DNA of 64,000 nt. Origin: Rostratula benghalensis. Taxonomy: Eukaryota > Chordata > Aves > Charadriiformes > Rostratulidae. Below, piece by piece: positions 1-11,694 of the stretch. A program made the position numbers and the translations under genes. The notes beneath the pieces were generated by a model. That model was not told the origin of the DNA. It did no database searches and was given only the letters and a program-made list of their open reading frames with translations. The first letter of the stretch is position 1, and each line of letters opens with the position of its first letter. Location: positions 1,552,782 through 1,616,781 of the forward strand of contig VXAI01000163.1 in assembly GCA_013399305.1 (NCBI GenBank), given 5' to 3'.

Positions 1-1867
1 AGAGCATATTCTGCAGCCTGCTAAATGTGTGACTTTGTTAAAAGTTTTGTAGAGTTCCAAGTAGTACCTGTCAATCAGAAGCCTTCAGATTCCTAAAACC
101 TGACTTAGATGTTATATATGATAGCATATAATAAGTTAACAAAAGCTTTTTCAATTTCCAACATTATTGTAGTTTTCTAAACAAGCATATATGCAGTGCT
201 GGAGGTAGCAGTTATTTCTGGTCTCACTTACTTGTTTTCTGGTTTTAAATAGATTTCTTTCAAGTTCTTGCTCATTTCCAACATAGCATTTGCATTTGAG
301 GTAGGAACTAAGGGCAAGAGTTGAAATTGATTTAATGGGGTCAACTATTTAGATTAAGCCAAAGTAAACACTGTGACTAGACTGCAAAATCTTATTCCCT
401 TGTAATAGGGATGTAAGCTAATGAAGATAAAAGAGAATGGAAAATTTTTGCTATGGAGAATTTTGTGTACTGCATCATCAAAACTACACTTAAGGAAGAT
501 TTATCTGCACATGAAGTCGGCATTGTAAAAATTTGTAAAAGATTTGTCTTTTAAAACTGGTGTGACCTAGCTGTAGTTAAAGTCGGTGAAAGGGCACCCA
601 TGCATTTCAGGGCTGGATGGATCACAGCACAGGAGTCTATTTGGAAAAAACCCACTGCCAAATCCCGTGTACATTTATGGTAAACAGAGACTAAGAGTGG
701 GCTTTTCTATTTAATTGTTTGTAAATCATTTTTACCTTTTGGGTCAAAATATTTGGATCTGGCTTGTATTCATTTTTACTAGAGGTAGGTTGATGCTGGA
801 AAATGTTTCCTGGAGTAATCATTATATATTACTTTGACAACCATGATTATCTCTCCTTTATACCTAAAGGAGTTTTCAAGAATGACTGGAAATTTTAAGT
901 AAACATTGGAAACATTTTAGAGGAAGCTAATAAACATTAAAACATTTTGCAATAAAAACCTAAGACAAATTCTTTTGCAGCCACAGAACTGGAAAGTATA
1001 GCTGATCACATTCTGACACCCATATGATGATGGTGAATATTTATACGTGCCATGAATACACCTGTACACACTCTTTGCTTAACTGTAATCAACAGCGATC
1101 CTTATTACAAGAATGACTTGCCACATATTTTTTAGTAAAGCTGTTAACTTTAAAGCTGCCCAATGTGACCATGGGGTCCATCACAAAGAGCCTTCCAGTA
1201 TCTCTAGCTTCAGCTTCTCTCCACAAACCAGCTCAGTCTCAGGGACACATTTTTTAGGAGGTGTTTTTTCAGGAAAATTAGAAAGTGTCCTCTTGAAGGT
1301 CTCGGAGTAAAAGAATGACATTACGATACACCTTATAGGGCACACTTACACTGCAAACACCTTTGAGACCAGTGTCAAAAAAACTTATTTTAAGGAGCCC
1401 TCTAACAGCACACAGAAGGCAAATCAGTAATTTTGGTTGAATTCTTTCAATTCTGTTTGCATTTCTCATCATAGGGTTACGCCGTGATTGGCACAATGAG
1501 GCAACATCTTGTCTGGCATTTCTTAAAAAGGGAAAAGGTTGCCTATGGAAGAATAATACCTTAGAAATAGAAATGCCTTAACGTATGTAATGACACCTTA
1601 GAACTGATTATATATTATCTCACGTTGTTTTCTCAAAACATTGTATGTTACTGAAGTAGGACACAAGTATGTGTTTGGGAGAGGGGAATGTGAAATACGT
1701 AAGTGATTATATTGCATGTTTAGAGGCATTTTGAACATGTAATTTCAATATATTTAGTTACATCTATGGGTGGTACACTTTCTGAATTCTCTTTGAAATT
1801 ACTGAAAATGTGGGGGACAGTTTGCAAAGAATTTTTGATGGCTTGTATTTTTTCCACTAAAATACAT
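1..1867. other. AT-rich unique non-coding sequence
   Basis: I recognise no gene or repeat here. The longest open frames are 65 codons (1113-1310, plus) and 72 codons (1278-1496, minus). They overlap on opposite strands, as chance frames do. Composition is AT-rich with few CpG dinucleotides, as in bulk vertebrate non-coding DNA. Confidence 0.7.
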
Positions 1868-1913
1868 TTTCACATATTTTAATTTTAATATTTCACATAT
1901 TGTAATTTAATTT
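1868..1913. repeat. Diverged 23-bp tandem duplication in an AT-rich patch
   Basis: Two adjacent 23-base units both begin TTTCACATATT (1868-1878 and 1891-1901) and continue as closely similar TTAATTTTAA-like sequence. The surrounding 1850-1935 is almost pure A/T. This looks like a local slippage or unequal-exchange duplication. Confidence 0.7.
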
Positions 1914-2272
1914 TATTTATTTATTTTATGTTTTGAAGAGCTGTAATATTGATTTTTAACAACATTTTTGAGAAAAATTTTGGACATTTTTAATTGGAAG
2001 ACTTTAAGAGGTGAAAAAACATCATCCTAAAAAATAGTTGGAGAAAACGTGAAATATTAATCTGGATTTTTCCAGCCATTTTTATCAATCAACTTTTTTT
2101 TTTTAAATATCTTATTGGTAACACAAATACCTGGGTCATTTTTGGCTCAATAGGGTTTTCATCTAGAAACAATAATTTGCATAGAAGATTCTTACCTCAA
2201 AACGGCAAAAACTTTTGAGACCTGATGATTTTAGTCTTAGCACAAGCAAGGTGCTAAAATGTTTCCACATTG

Positions 2273-2304
2273 TCTAGATGTCTAGAGATGTCTAGACCTA
2301 GATG
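2273..2304. repeat. Cluster of TCTAGA units
   Basis: TCTAGA occurs at 2273-2278, 2281-2286 and 2291-2296. The units are spaced 8 and 10 bases apart with ATG between them, and CCTAGATG follows. It is a short imperfect tandem repeat with no recognised function. Confidence 0.7.
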
Positions 2305-2525
2305 CATTGGTAAGGGTATGTTTCCAGTCCATATAATCACAAGCAACTTCAGGGGAGATGGAAACCACCATAAAGGAATACTGGTTTACATCAGAAATCT
2401 TTAGGACCTTTTTGAGGAAACCCTAATTTCTCAGGGTAAATGTTGAACAACTTTGTAAAATACCCATGAAAACGTTTTCATTGCAGTGCAGCTGTTGCTG
2501 ATTGAGTAGGATTTTTTCTTACTAC

Positions 2526-2550
2526 TTTTTTTTTTTTTTTTTTTTTTTTT
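2526..2550. repeat. T25 homopolymer
   Basis: This is an uninterrupted run of 25 T. On the minus strand it would be a poly-A tail, but the adjacent sequence (TAGGATTTTTTCTTACTAC to the left, GCATTACGGAAG to the right) does not match a retroposon I know. I call it a simple homopolymer. Confidence 0.85.
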
Positions 2551-4658
2551 GCATTACGGAAGCATATGAGCTTTTTTACTCAGTTCTCCTCCTGTATGTT
2601 TATGTGGAAAGGGCTCATGATGGCGTAACATATAGATAACGCACACAGAAATGGGGTTTTGGCTAAACGTAAGCTCTAAAAACATTAATTCAGGTACATT
2701 CTGATGCATCTAGAAAATGATATTCCATCTGCTCTACAAAATAAAAAAAAAAAGAGAGATTTTGAATATTCTTTTATAAAGACAGACTTGGGTCCAAATG
2801 GACATTCACCAGGGAAAAAATATTTTGGTCTGATTTAATGCCATTTTACTTTTGTCTTATTTTAAATGCAACTGATAAATAATAACATTTGGAGGATTAG
2901 GGATGGGAAATGGGTTATGACTGGAAGAACAGAATAGAAGATGTGTGCAAGTATTGGAGAGGACACTGGATGAACACGGAAGCACTTGCATACGGATTGG
3001 TGCATGCCACTAAATAAAGCTGCTGAGATCTTTGACACCAGTTTGATGGACACCAGTATCGGAAAGAAAGTACTTAGATATGTTGTGTTCAAACACAGGT
3101 CTGAGTGTTGTGAGCAGGAGTGGACAATGAAAAGGACATCCACTTTTACACACACCCTTGTTATGCTGGTTTGTGATAGTTGGGTAAATGTAGACACAAT
3201 ATGCCTAACTAGCAGGTTTTGTTCATTTTAGAGGAAACATGCTCGTTCCTCTGTTGTTGAGTCCAAAGGCATAGGCTTCAGAAAACACACTACTAAAAAT
3301 AAATAAAGAAACAGATAAATTATTATGAAATAGGGGCAAGTAGAGGCTTGGTTATTTAAAATATTAAAAAATGAGATTTAGTTTTCAGAATCAAATGTTT
3401 TCAAGTGAGATCCATGCATAGGTTTTCTAATTAGGCTTTTCTTCATGTAGAGGTACAGAGAACTGGATCTCAGGCATCCTAGTTTCATTCAGATACACTG
3501 GAAATTAGACGATCCTTATTTTTTCCAACTTTAATTTAACAGACTGGATATTGAAATATGAACAAAAAGTAGCTCAAGTACAGTTGCTGCAAGTCACTGT
3601 GAGCTATTTTTACAGCATTGGTGAAGCCAGGCTACCTGACTGCTCCCGAGGCTCTGATCTGGGCAGTCAGTTGCCCGTTCCTATATAATGGGGACAAGCC
3701 AGAACAGGAGGTGAGAAAGGGGAAAAGAAGTTTAAAAAGCATGAGAGAAAGGTTGATGTTGATCAATTACTTCCATGGATTTAAAAGGAGGGAAGTTACA
3801 TCCGGAATGCGCATTTGCTGTTACTAATTCTTCTGCTATTGGTATTGTTAGTCTAAGAACTAGTGATGCCACATAATGAAAAAGAAAAAAACCCTGCAAA
3901 ATAACATCATTTAGAGAAGATGTTACTCTGTAGGATGGATTAATTACAAAATTCTGGTGGATGGACTACCCTAATATTACCTGCAGAAGGAACATCTGCA
4001 GTAGAATCATTCTGGACTAGGATCTGGGGATAACACCATGATACACTTTTGTAAAATGCTGGACACTGCAAACTTTCATATGCAAAAGCAGGAGGGAAGG
4101 AGCACTAACTAGTCATCAGTGGTTAAACTCAAACATCTCGAACGAGTCAGCACTGTATGAATTAAAATAAATAGCAAAAGTGAAGCACAGTGAAATAAAT
4201 AATCTATGGATACAAAGTGTGAGGGGAAAATGTGGAATTAAAGCTATGCCTGGGAGTACGTTATTAAACCTGGAAAACTGAACAAGAAAAAGGATTTCCT
4301 GAAATCTTTTTGAGCAATTATCCCCTATGTGTCTGTACAGTCTTGCACACCTCTTGTCCCTTGGCTTCATGTACTGTATTTTTATTTCCATATTTTTTCT
4401 ACTTTACATTTTTTCATTCACTCCTTACATTCAGCAGGCAGATTGCAGGAATGTTGCAACCATTAAAAGCATGCCTAATGTAAGTGGGTCTATACATTAT
4501 TTATAGATACAGAAGTTAGTTTAAGATAAGCCTTCAGGAGAATTTTGTTCAGTTACTTAAATATGCACAGTGTATCCTGCCAAATGGACTGGCAAGCAGC
4601 TTCAAGGTATGTAGGAGCATCTTGGAAATACTCAATTGATGCAGTTAATTTTAAGCTT
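2551..4658. other. Unique non-coding sequence
   Basis: Nothing is recognised. A frame of 111 codons at 2862-3197 (minus) is crossed by an 81-codon frame at 2986-3231 (plus). Neither has a recognisable domain. An A11 run lies at 2743-2753. Confidence 0.65.
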
Positions 4659-4673
4659 CGTGCCCCCTGCTGG
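4659..4673 (-). promoter_or_regulatory. Candidate CTCF binding motif (minus)
   Basis: The 15 bases CGTGCCCCCTGCTGG match the reverse complement of the vertebrate CTCF core (CCASYAGRKGGCRSY) at 14 of 15 positions. The single mismatch is at a weakly constrained end base. CTCF is the zinc-finger protein that bounds chromatin loops in animal nuclei. A uniform-base estimate gives roughly half a site of this quality per window by chance, so the call rests on motif strength alone. Occupancy is not shown. Confidence 0.45.
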
Positions 4674-7600
4674 TGTAAAAGGAGATAAGATTGGAAAAGT
4701 GGATGCACAGGTCACCAGGAAATTAGAAACGATTTCATTCTTGAGTCAGAAGACACCCAGGACCAGAACCTGGACTCCCAGCGGGGACTGGCGGGTCTGA
4801 CAGTGGTGCAAAGGTGGGCACCTGCAGCCCAGAATGGCATCCTGACAGCGTGATGTCCCAGCTGTCCTGTCAGGTTGTGGGGTGAGGTTGCCAGAGGCAC
4901 CAAGAGAGGGAGTGAGTCTTAGGACCCCTTTCCATAGGACTCATGGCTGCAGAAAGTGCTACGTGCAGTCTACAATAGACAACTCTCCTGTTACAATGGT
5001 ACATAAAGCTATCATTCATCACGTACTGGGCAGAAGTCATTCTTCTTTCTTAGAGTTCATCCCAGGGGCTCCACTCACTTGTACACAAGGGAAGGGAGGG
5101 CTTCCTCATTTCTCAATCCTGAGGTAGCCTGGCTGAGAGCTAGCTACCGATGTCCAGAGCCCTGCATGCACTCGCTGCACACAGTTTAGTTGTCTGTGCT
5201 CAAGGCAGGCTCTCTTGACATGGCACAGCTGTTGGAGAGAGTGGCTTGAAAAGCCTGACCAGCTTTGGAGCTGTTTGAGAAAGGGGTAAGAAACCTCAAC
5301 AGCTGCTCCCTCTTTTCTTTTGGGAGCTGTGTTTACACTGAGGCCGTTGCCCACTGACTGTGCTATGTTCCTCACCGATCCACATTCTTACTGCTGATTT
5401 CATGTCCTGCTTTGCCTCATACCGGCCTCATCACTGTGGTCTTGTCTGATGGTCTGGACTCTTGGATGAACATGGTGACCATCACAGGACCTGCCCTGCT
5501 TGTGTACTGCAGTGCTTTACCTCTTGTATGCGAGGCCACTGCCTCTGCCCGTCTTGCTGCCTCTTGGCTCACTTTCCCTTGTGGAGCAGCCTGCTTCTGC
5601 TGCTCCACAGCACCAGCATGCTCAACTCTGTTAAATACGAGATCTTTCTTTCCATGTCCCAAAGCATAACTTCCTTCAAGTAGAACTTCAAGATCAAAGC
5701 TGATGTCTCTCCAAAGCAGGCTACAGTTGAGACAGGATTTGCACATTTACAGCTTAGGATTAGAGTTTAACTTGTTTTGAGGAAGTTACTCCCTTTCCTG
5801 AATTAGGTCTTATCTTACCTGTCAACACATAATTCCTCTATGCAAACAAATGCCAATAGCACAGGCATCTTTCAACCAAGTTAGCAGCCTAGGCTTTCAT
5901 AATCAGTAAAGAATAAGGCATAATTTATAATATCCCAAGGAAGCTGTCTGAGTTAGGTGGATCCTGCCCTTAAAATGACTGTTTCTCTGCACTGATACGT
6001 GCCAGACTAGTCAGAAGTCTCAGGTGGAAACATCTTCCCTGGAGACACATAAGGAATAAGTGAGCTGAATCCTATTCCAGGCCCCAGCATATACTTTCAG
6101 CCCTCATGGCTGAAAGCTGTGGTAGATTTGTATTTAGAATACATTTACATTCAAGAATGACTAGGATCTTCCACACGCTTCAAAGGGCAAAGGCTTCAGA
6201 AAATTCAAGTCCAGCTCCATGCTTAGATTTCAAATTTGGACTTTCCTACTGCAAGGGGCTAGATGCAGGGGATCACAGACCCTTCTTTCCTGCTTCTGAT
6301 TTGCAGATGCATCACCAGGCATTATGCACTTGGCAAGGACAGCCCCCATCTCCTAGATCCCAATATACAGCCACAGAAGAGACAGTCAGGGAGCACTGTG
6401 GAGCTTAGGATATTTCTGGCTGGTATCTGAAGACTACAGCCAGCTGGCTTCATTTACCAAGTTTTCTAAATCTAGATAATCCTACTGCCAGATCCAGCTT
6501 TTGTGACTTTTCCATCCCTTCTGCTTCACTTTCCTTGGAGGAAATAGGGAACAGCTGCTTGAACACTAGATGTAGCCCAAATGGCCAAACATCCTCTGTT
6601 CTGCGCTCAGCCCACGCGAGTGAGGTGATGGCTGCTTCTGCAGAAGGAGAGGATGGGAGAGGAGGCAGCTGATAAGGTAACACCTCTCTCCTCCCACCCT
6701 ACAGCAGTAAAGGCTGTTCTGCACTTTCTGCAGGAGTAGGGATGAGGTGGGGGGTGTTAGTGCATGCAGCAGGGGATAGAGAACTGGTTTGTTACTGGAG
6801 GCCAAAACCCTGGTTTAGTCAGTTTGCTGAGGTCAGAGCATTCTGCATTCAACTACACAGGACCTGAGGTCAGTGGGATTTGGTATCATCTGTTAGCAAA
6901 GCCATCATAGCTCTTTGAGTTCCTTCCCAACATTTTGCAGTCCTATTCCTTTCCTTCTCTTCCACCCACAAGGAGTGGGTACAGATGAGATTGAGTGCTT
7001 TACAGCTGCCATTTGTAACATTGTCATATCATCAACGTGAATACATCACAAAGGAGTTTTTTTTCTTAATCTGAAAGGATTAAAAAGCAGGATTCTTCAA
7101 ACCTCGCAGAAAAACTAAGTGGGTCATAAACCCCCGTTCCAAAGTGTGTAAACAGAACATTTTGTAATGCAATGATGAATAATATAACTGAGATAACAGT
7201 AATATGTATAATGTGGTCTGATGTTGTTTGTAATTAAATGGCAGGGTAGTGTAGTCTTCTATCACTCAGTTCTCTCATGTTTGAATGCATCTACACATGC
7301 TGCTTGATAGCACGATTTGCTAACAGCATCATGTTATTACATTAACATCAAATAGTCACTTGCAATCCCACTATATAGATCTGGTGATAATGCTTTCTTG
7401 CAGACCTTTTATTCATTTCCAAACTAGTTACTTGAGCTACGCTATTTGTGGTGGATTGGTGCCTCACATTCAGTGTGTATGGGTTTTTTTTGGTAAGAAT
7501 TTTTTTTCAGAAAGTTCTAGCTAACACAGTTCCAGTGTTTCCGAGAAGGCGAATAAGGAAAGAAATATGTTATTTTTGCCCATGTTTGGAGGACTCATGC

Positions 7601-8111
7601 CATTATCTCCTATAGAAATACCTGTTCTGTGGAAGATAACTTTAAAATTAGGCACCAGGTACAAGGATGGAAAGAGTTGTCAGAGCTGTATGGGCAGCAT
7701 CAACACATACTTGATAGGTTTGAGTTCCTTGTCTACAAGGGGTAAGATAGCTCAGAGGAAGGGGATGCTGCCATCAAGAAGTTTGGGGCTAACGATGATA
7801 ATAAAGACATTTACTATAGGAAACCTCGATGATGAAACTCTTGCCATGGTTTATTGTTTTGCCTTCAGAAGCCACCTCTGTCACCGCAGAGATGCTCAGT
7901 GCTACCTCATACAGTGAAACCTTCCTGAAACTTCTCTCTGCAGAGACTACATTTTGTCTCTCACACCTACAAGTGGTGGTGCTATCCATCCATTCTTCCC
8001 CTCAGGCACCTCTTCTGTTGCCAGGGGGCTGCCGTGTTGCAGCATTTTGAGAATGTAGAGCAGAAGCTTTGTTACTTCTATGCTTGGAGTGATTTCCCTG
8101 CTGGCACCCAG
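4674..8111. other. Unique non-coding sequence, slightly GC-richer at 4.7-6.8 kb
   Basis: Several open frames near 100 codons occur: 5417-5746 minus, 6106-6408 plus and 7567-7917 plus. None has a start context, domain or splice arrangement that convinces me. The 5417-5746 frame is rich in A, E, K, Q and R in its middle and is discussed as a finding. No repeat family is recognised. Confidence 0.6.
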
Positions 8112-8281
8112 CTTGTTGGAAAGCAGCTGACATCAAACACAGGGAGATGAAGAGAGGGGAAAGTACCAGAGTTTGGGGAAGAGGTCTCAGGCATGTGAGG
8201 TAAGAGAAGTGAAGGAAAGGAGCTGGGGGAAATGCGGTAAAGGAGGAAAGGTGAAAAGTTGAAGGGGAGAGAGGATAAGTG
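8112..8281 (+). other. Purine-rich block with an exon-like outline
   Basis: From 8141 to 8281 the plus strand is dominated by A and G. The sequence GAGGTAAGAG places a strong splice-donor match at 8199/8200. A pyrimidine-containing acceptor-like CCCAG ends at 8111. The implied 88-base exon is open in one frame (the third) for 29 codons. Purine-rich exons with good donors are common in vertebrates, and so are such tracts by chance. No protein family is recognised, and this could be a non-coding-RNA exon or a simple purine tract. Confidence 0.2.
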
Positions 8282-9465
8282 CAGCATGGCTCTTTATCAA
8301 CATACTATTTCAAGTTGTGGAGGTAATCAGTGTATGGGAGCCTCTATACTATGCTGTGGTGCATGGTCAAGGAATGTCATTGGTGTCTTTCATAAAATGT
8401 TCACAAGCAGGGTGACAAAAATCTCCCAGTCTCAGTGCTGGTTCCTACTTGTTTTGGCCAAGGGATAGAAGCCCACATGACAGATCTAAAGGTCAGCACC
8501 CTTCTGGTGGCTTTTCTGTCAAGGAATACAGTTCGGCCTGATGGATTTTTTCTCTCATTTTGCATTTAAGAAAGCAAAATAATTGTATTAAAGCCAAGAA
8601 TCAACCAGGTGCTTAAGGTTAAAATTTCAGTCATGCATCTAGCTGATCAGTACAAGCATTTCTGTGTGCTACCAATGTAATTTCTCCAAGTATGGGTAAG
8701 ATAATTTCTTCCCTTGCTGCTTTGGAAATACTTACAGTGAAGGTTGCCTGTGCAACCTTTATTAGTCACCTTGTGCACATTACTGTAATAGACTTTCATT
8801 GCATGAATACACATTCCCTCTCCCGTAGTCCCCTCTGTACCTTGCAGGGCACAGGGATGGTGTTGATAAATTGCTATAGCTGGTAAAGCAGCAAGTTCCT
8901 GAATTTCAGTTTCTATGGAAGGGAAAGTGGTTTGTTCCCATTGGGATATTGAATAACTTATTTTAATATTACTTTTATAGCAATGCTCAGGTGTCCATTG
9001 CATTTTAGAGATGGAGAAAAATCCAGCAAAATCAGTCATTGCCCTCAGCCAATTTTTCCCTGGATTTTGAGGTGCTTAGCATTTGCTTCTGTTGTTCCAT
9101 GCAGAATGCTGTGTTGTGACACAAAAGGTTTTCTGTGACTTTTACAGATGAAAAAGAATCACAACTGGGGCAGCAGCACCTAAGCTCACCCAAAGGTTAA
9201 AGGTGGCACTGACCCCCTTGTATCCTGGGATGGTGACATCCCCCAGGTGGATTAGATCTTCCTCTGGGAGAATGGCCTCCAGAGGGAAGGCAGAACTCTG
9301 TTGACCAGACTTTGAATTTGATTAGGAGCTGATGAAATTGTTGGTGGAAAAAAAAGCTGGATCATGTTTTCAGAAAACAGGCAGTATGTAAAAACAAAGA
9401 AAGGCCAACAGGGCTACTTGGTTCTTACAGTTTTCTTCAATTTAATATGTTGTTTAAAGTTTAAG
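8282..9465. other. Unique non-coding sequence
   Basis: The largest frame is 130 codons (8647-9039, minus), crossed by a plus frame at 8692-8886. There is no recognisable protein, RNA or repeat. Confidence 0.65.
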
Positions 9466-9506
9466 GAAAAAAACCAACCAAACAAACAAACAAAAAACCC
9501 AAACCC
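9466..9506. repeat. A/C-rich low-complexity tract
   Basis: The plus strand is built from AAAC and AACC units (CCAACCAAACAAACAAAC), with almost no G or T. Similar plus-strand tracts lie near 25.9, 28.6 and 33.3 kb. Confidence 0.8.
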
Positions 9507-10424
9507 TTCTCTCTGAAATCGCAAGTTTTCTCCCAAAATAGAGCTGGTGAGAAAAATGTGAACTGACTTTACCAAAAATATCATCTATGTCATGAACAAG
9601 TCTCAACTATATTGAAGCAAAAAAGCTTGATTACTCTCTCCCTTTCTGGCACTGCTGCTGCTCGGTGGGGACCAGCATTTTACAGGGAAGGATGCAGACC
9701 AGTGAGAGGTTGCTGCCTGCGTACAGGGTGCTGGACTGCCTCAGGGTTTTCCCAAACCAGTTATTCCTGCAGCACTGATTAACACCAATTATGATCCTGA
9801 CAGCATCAATAAGCTAAGAGGAAGGGGAAGGACACCACAGGCTTACACAGCAAGGAGCGGACCATTGCTACCCCCTCTGACTTGTCCATTGTGGTTCTGC
9901 GACATCAAGGTCTAGATCTTGGTAGTGCCTTTTGCTCCTGCTGGGCACCCAACATCTCTCATAGCTTTTCCTTACCCTCTGAGAGGGCAGATGAACCCTA
10001 TTCATTACTCTTCTTGTAATCCCTTTAAAACCCCATGCATATCGAAGGCCTTTCCCTATGGCCTCTGTACACAGGTCAGTCACAAGGGTCAGCACTTGCC
10101 TATACATCTTTGGTGTACAATTGAAGTAGTCATTTTCTGAGACTGTGCCACAGTTTCTTACCTTGAGCTCCTTGACTGTAAAACAGTCTGTGAGCAGACT
10201 CAACATCCAGAAAGTAGTCCATTTTGAAGGAACTTTACGTTTGTGTACAACACTCCGGTATGGATGATCAGTCAGAATCCTGGGGAAGAGTACAGAGATG
10301 TCAGACGCAAAAAAGCTGGTGACTTTTTTTTGTGGAAAGAATTGTGTAGGCAGTCACCAAAGTACTTCATTTGGCATATTAGGGTCAAAGCATTTTCAAA
10401 TCACTATTCATAGAACTTCACAAG
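9507..10424. other. Unique non-coding sequence
   Basis: A 112-codon minus-strand frame lies at 9868-10206. I compared it by eye with common avian repeat proteins and found no match. Nothing else is seen. Confidence 0.6.
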
Positions 10425-10462
10425 TTTTTTTGGTTTTTTTGGGTTTTTTAGGATGTTTGGTT
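10425..10462. repeat. G/T-rich low-complexity tract
   Basis: T runs are separated by GG and GGG (TTTTTTTGGTTTTTTTGGG), which is the minus-strand counterpart of the A/C-rich tracts elsewhere in the window. Confidence 0.8.
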
Positions 10463-11652
10463 TAAATCCTTGTCTAAAGGCATAGAAGTCCTGCTGCAGT
10501 CCTAGCAATATTCCTAGTACCTTTACAGTACGATCACATTTATTTTACCCACAATCTCCATTTATTACAATACATACTTAGATTCACCTGCCTGTTATAT
10601 TTGCTCTTAAAAAGATCAGAAAGGCTTGGGGCAGGGGAATCTCCTTTAGTCAGATCCACAGCCAGCACCACTGAGTAGGCACTATTGTAATAGACTACAT
10701 TAAAGATCGCATTCGTGCTGCTTATGCCAAAACCACTGCACTAGAAAGGAAGACACAATATTCTGGATATTTTATTCCACCTAAATGACCAGAGGGCAAC
10801 CTTGCTTTCCCTCTCCCTTCTTACCGACCAGAAGCAACAGAACATCAGTTTTAAAAGATGCGTTAAGAGGAATCATTAAGAAATGGTAGGCTATTCTTAG
10901 CACTGCTTCTTAGCTAAGGTTTATATTTTTGGCATTCTTCTGAAATTCTCAGATCTATCTAGATATCTACATTGCAACTAAGATGTGCATTGAATCTGGG
11001 TTGTTTCTGCCAGGCAGAGTTGCTGGGATCATGCAAATTATCGTGACCTTTCTCCAGGCTTCTTGCTACCTTCTGCACTTTCCTCTAGTCTGAACAACTC
11101 GCATAAAAAAAACAGGATTTGCAGAAAACAGACAAACCAGTTCTCTCCTCCACACCTCAGTTAGCTACAGCATATAATCATAAGCATACAAACAGCTCTG
11201 CACAACGTTTATTTTAAGACAGACAGACGAAAATACCTCTAGTCCTTTGCCTTGCAAGCCTAACAGAAATGGTTGGGGCAAGAAGCCTGACTCTCGCTTC
11301 AAGCAATTCCTTTAATTATGTTGGCAAAAATCAGGAAGCTGGTGTTCCGAAGCTTTCCCTTTTCCCTTCGATTCAGTTTTCATCGATCGACATGCAGTCC
11401 TTTCTGAAATTCAGAAGCCTATCCCGATGAGAAAACTTTTAAAATTCCTCAGCAATTCACTTCACTGGAGCACTCCCAAACCAGAAATGATACTTACTGC
11501 AGAGTATCAAGAGCTGCCGGGCAGTGGTGTAAGCTCCAGCAGTTTCAAGGAGGGTTTCTTTGATCTCACTAAATGTCCCCAGTGTAAGCAAACAATTTTG
11601 ATTGTTTGATTGGAACTGTGATGAATAATGCATAACGTCAACTGGACTTCCT
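10463..11652. other. Unique non-coding sequence
   Basis: No gene is recognised. A weak CTCF-like match (12 of 15) at 10786-10800 was not called. The right end leads into the GATA/X-box pair. Confidence 0.6.
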
Positions 11653-11694
11653 TTATCAGATAAAAATGGCCAGGCGATGCTGTTACTTAGCAAC
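11653..11694. promoter_or_regulatory. GATA palindrome followed by an RFX X-box-like site
   Basis: TTATCAGATAA (11653-11663) is a palindromic pair of GATA sites. Nineteen bases further on, GTTACTTAGCAAC (11682-11694) fits the X-box inverted half-site pattern RYYNYY-N-RRNRAC bound by RFX factors. RFX factors drive ciliary and MHC class II genes in vertebrates, and GATA factors act in blood and endoderm. The degenerate X-box pattern is frequent by chance, but this copy has two good half sites. Function is inferred from motifs only. Confidence 0.3.

Noticed and set aside
8017..8032. CCAGGGGGC, resembling part of a CTCF site
   Set aside because: The core is present but the bases before it (GTTG) do not match the required CC.
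9868..10206. 112-codon minus frame, considered as a transposon remnant
   Set aside because: Compared by eye with CR1 ORF2 and common retroelement motifs without any match.
10786..10800. CTCF-like TGACCAGAGGGCAAC
   Set aside because: Only 12 of 15 positions match, with both strongly constrained leading C bases lost.
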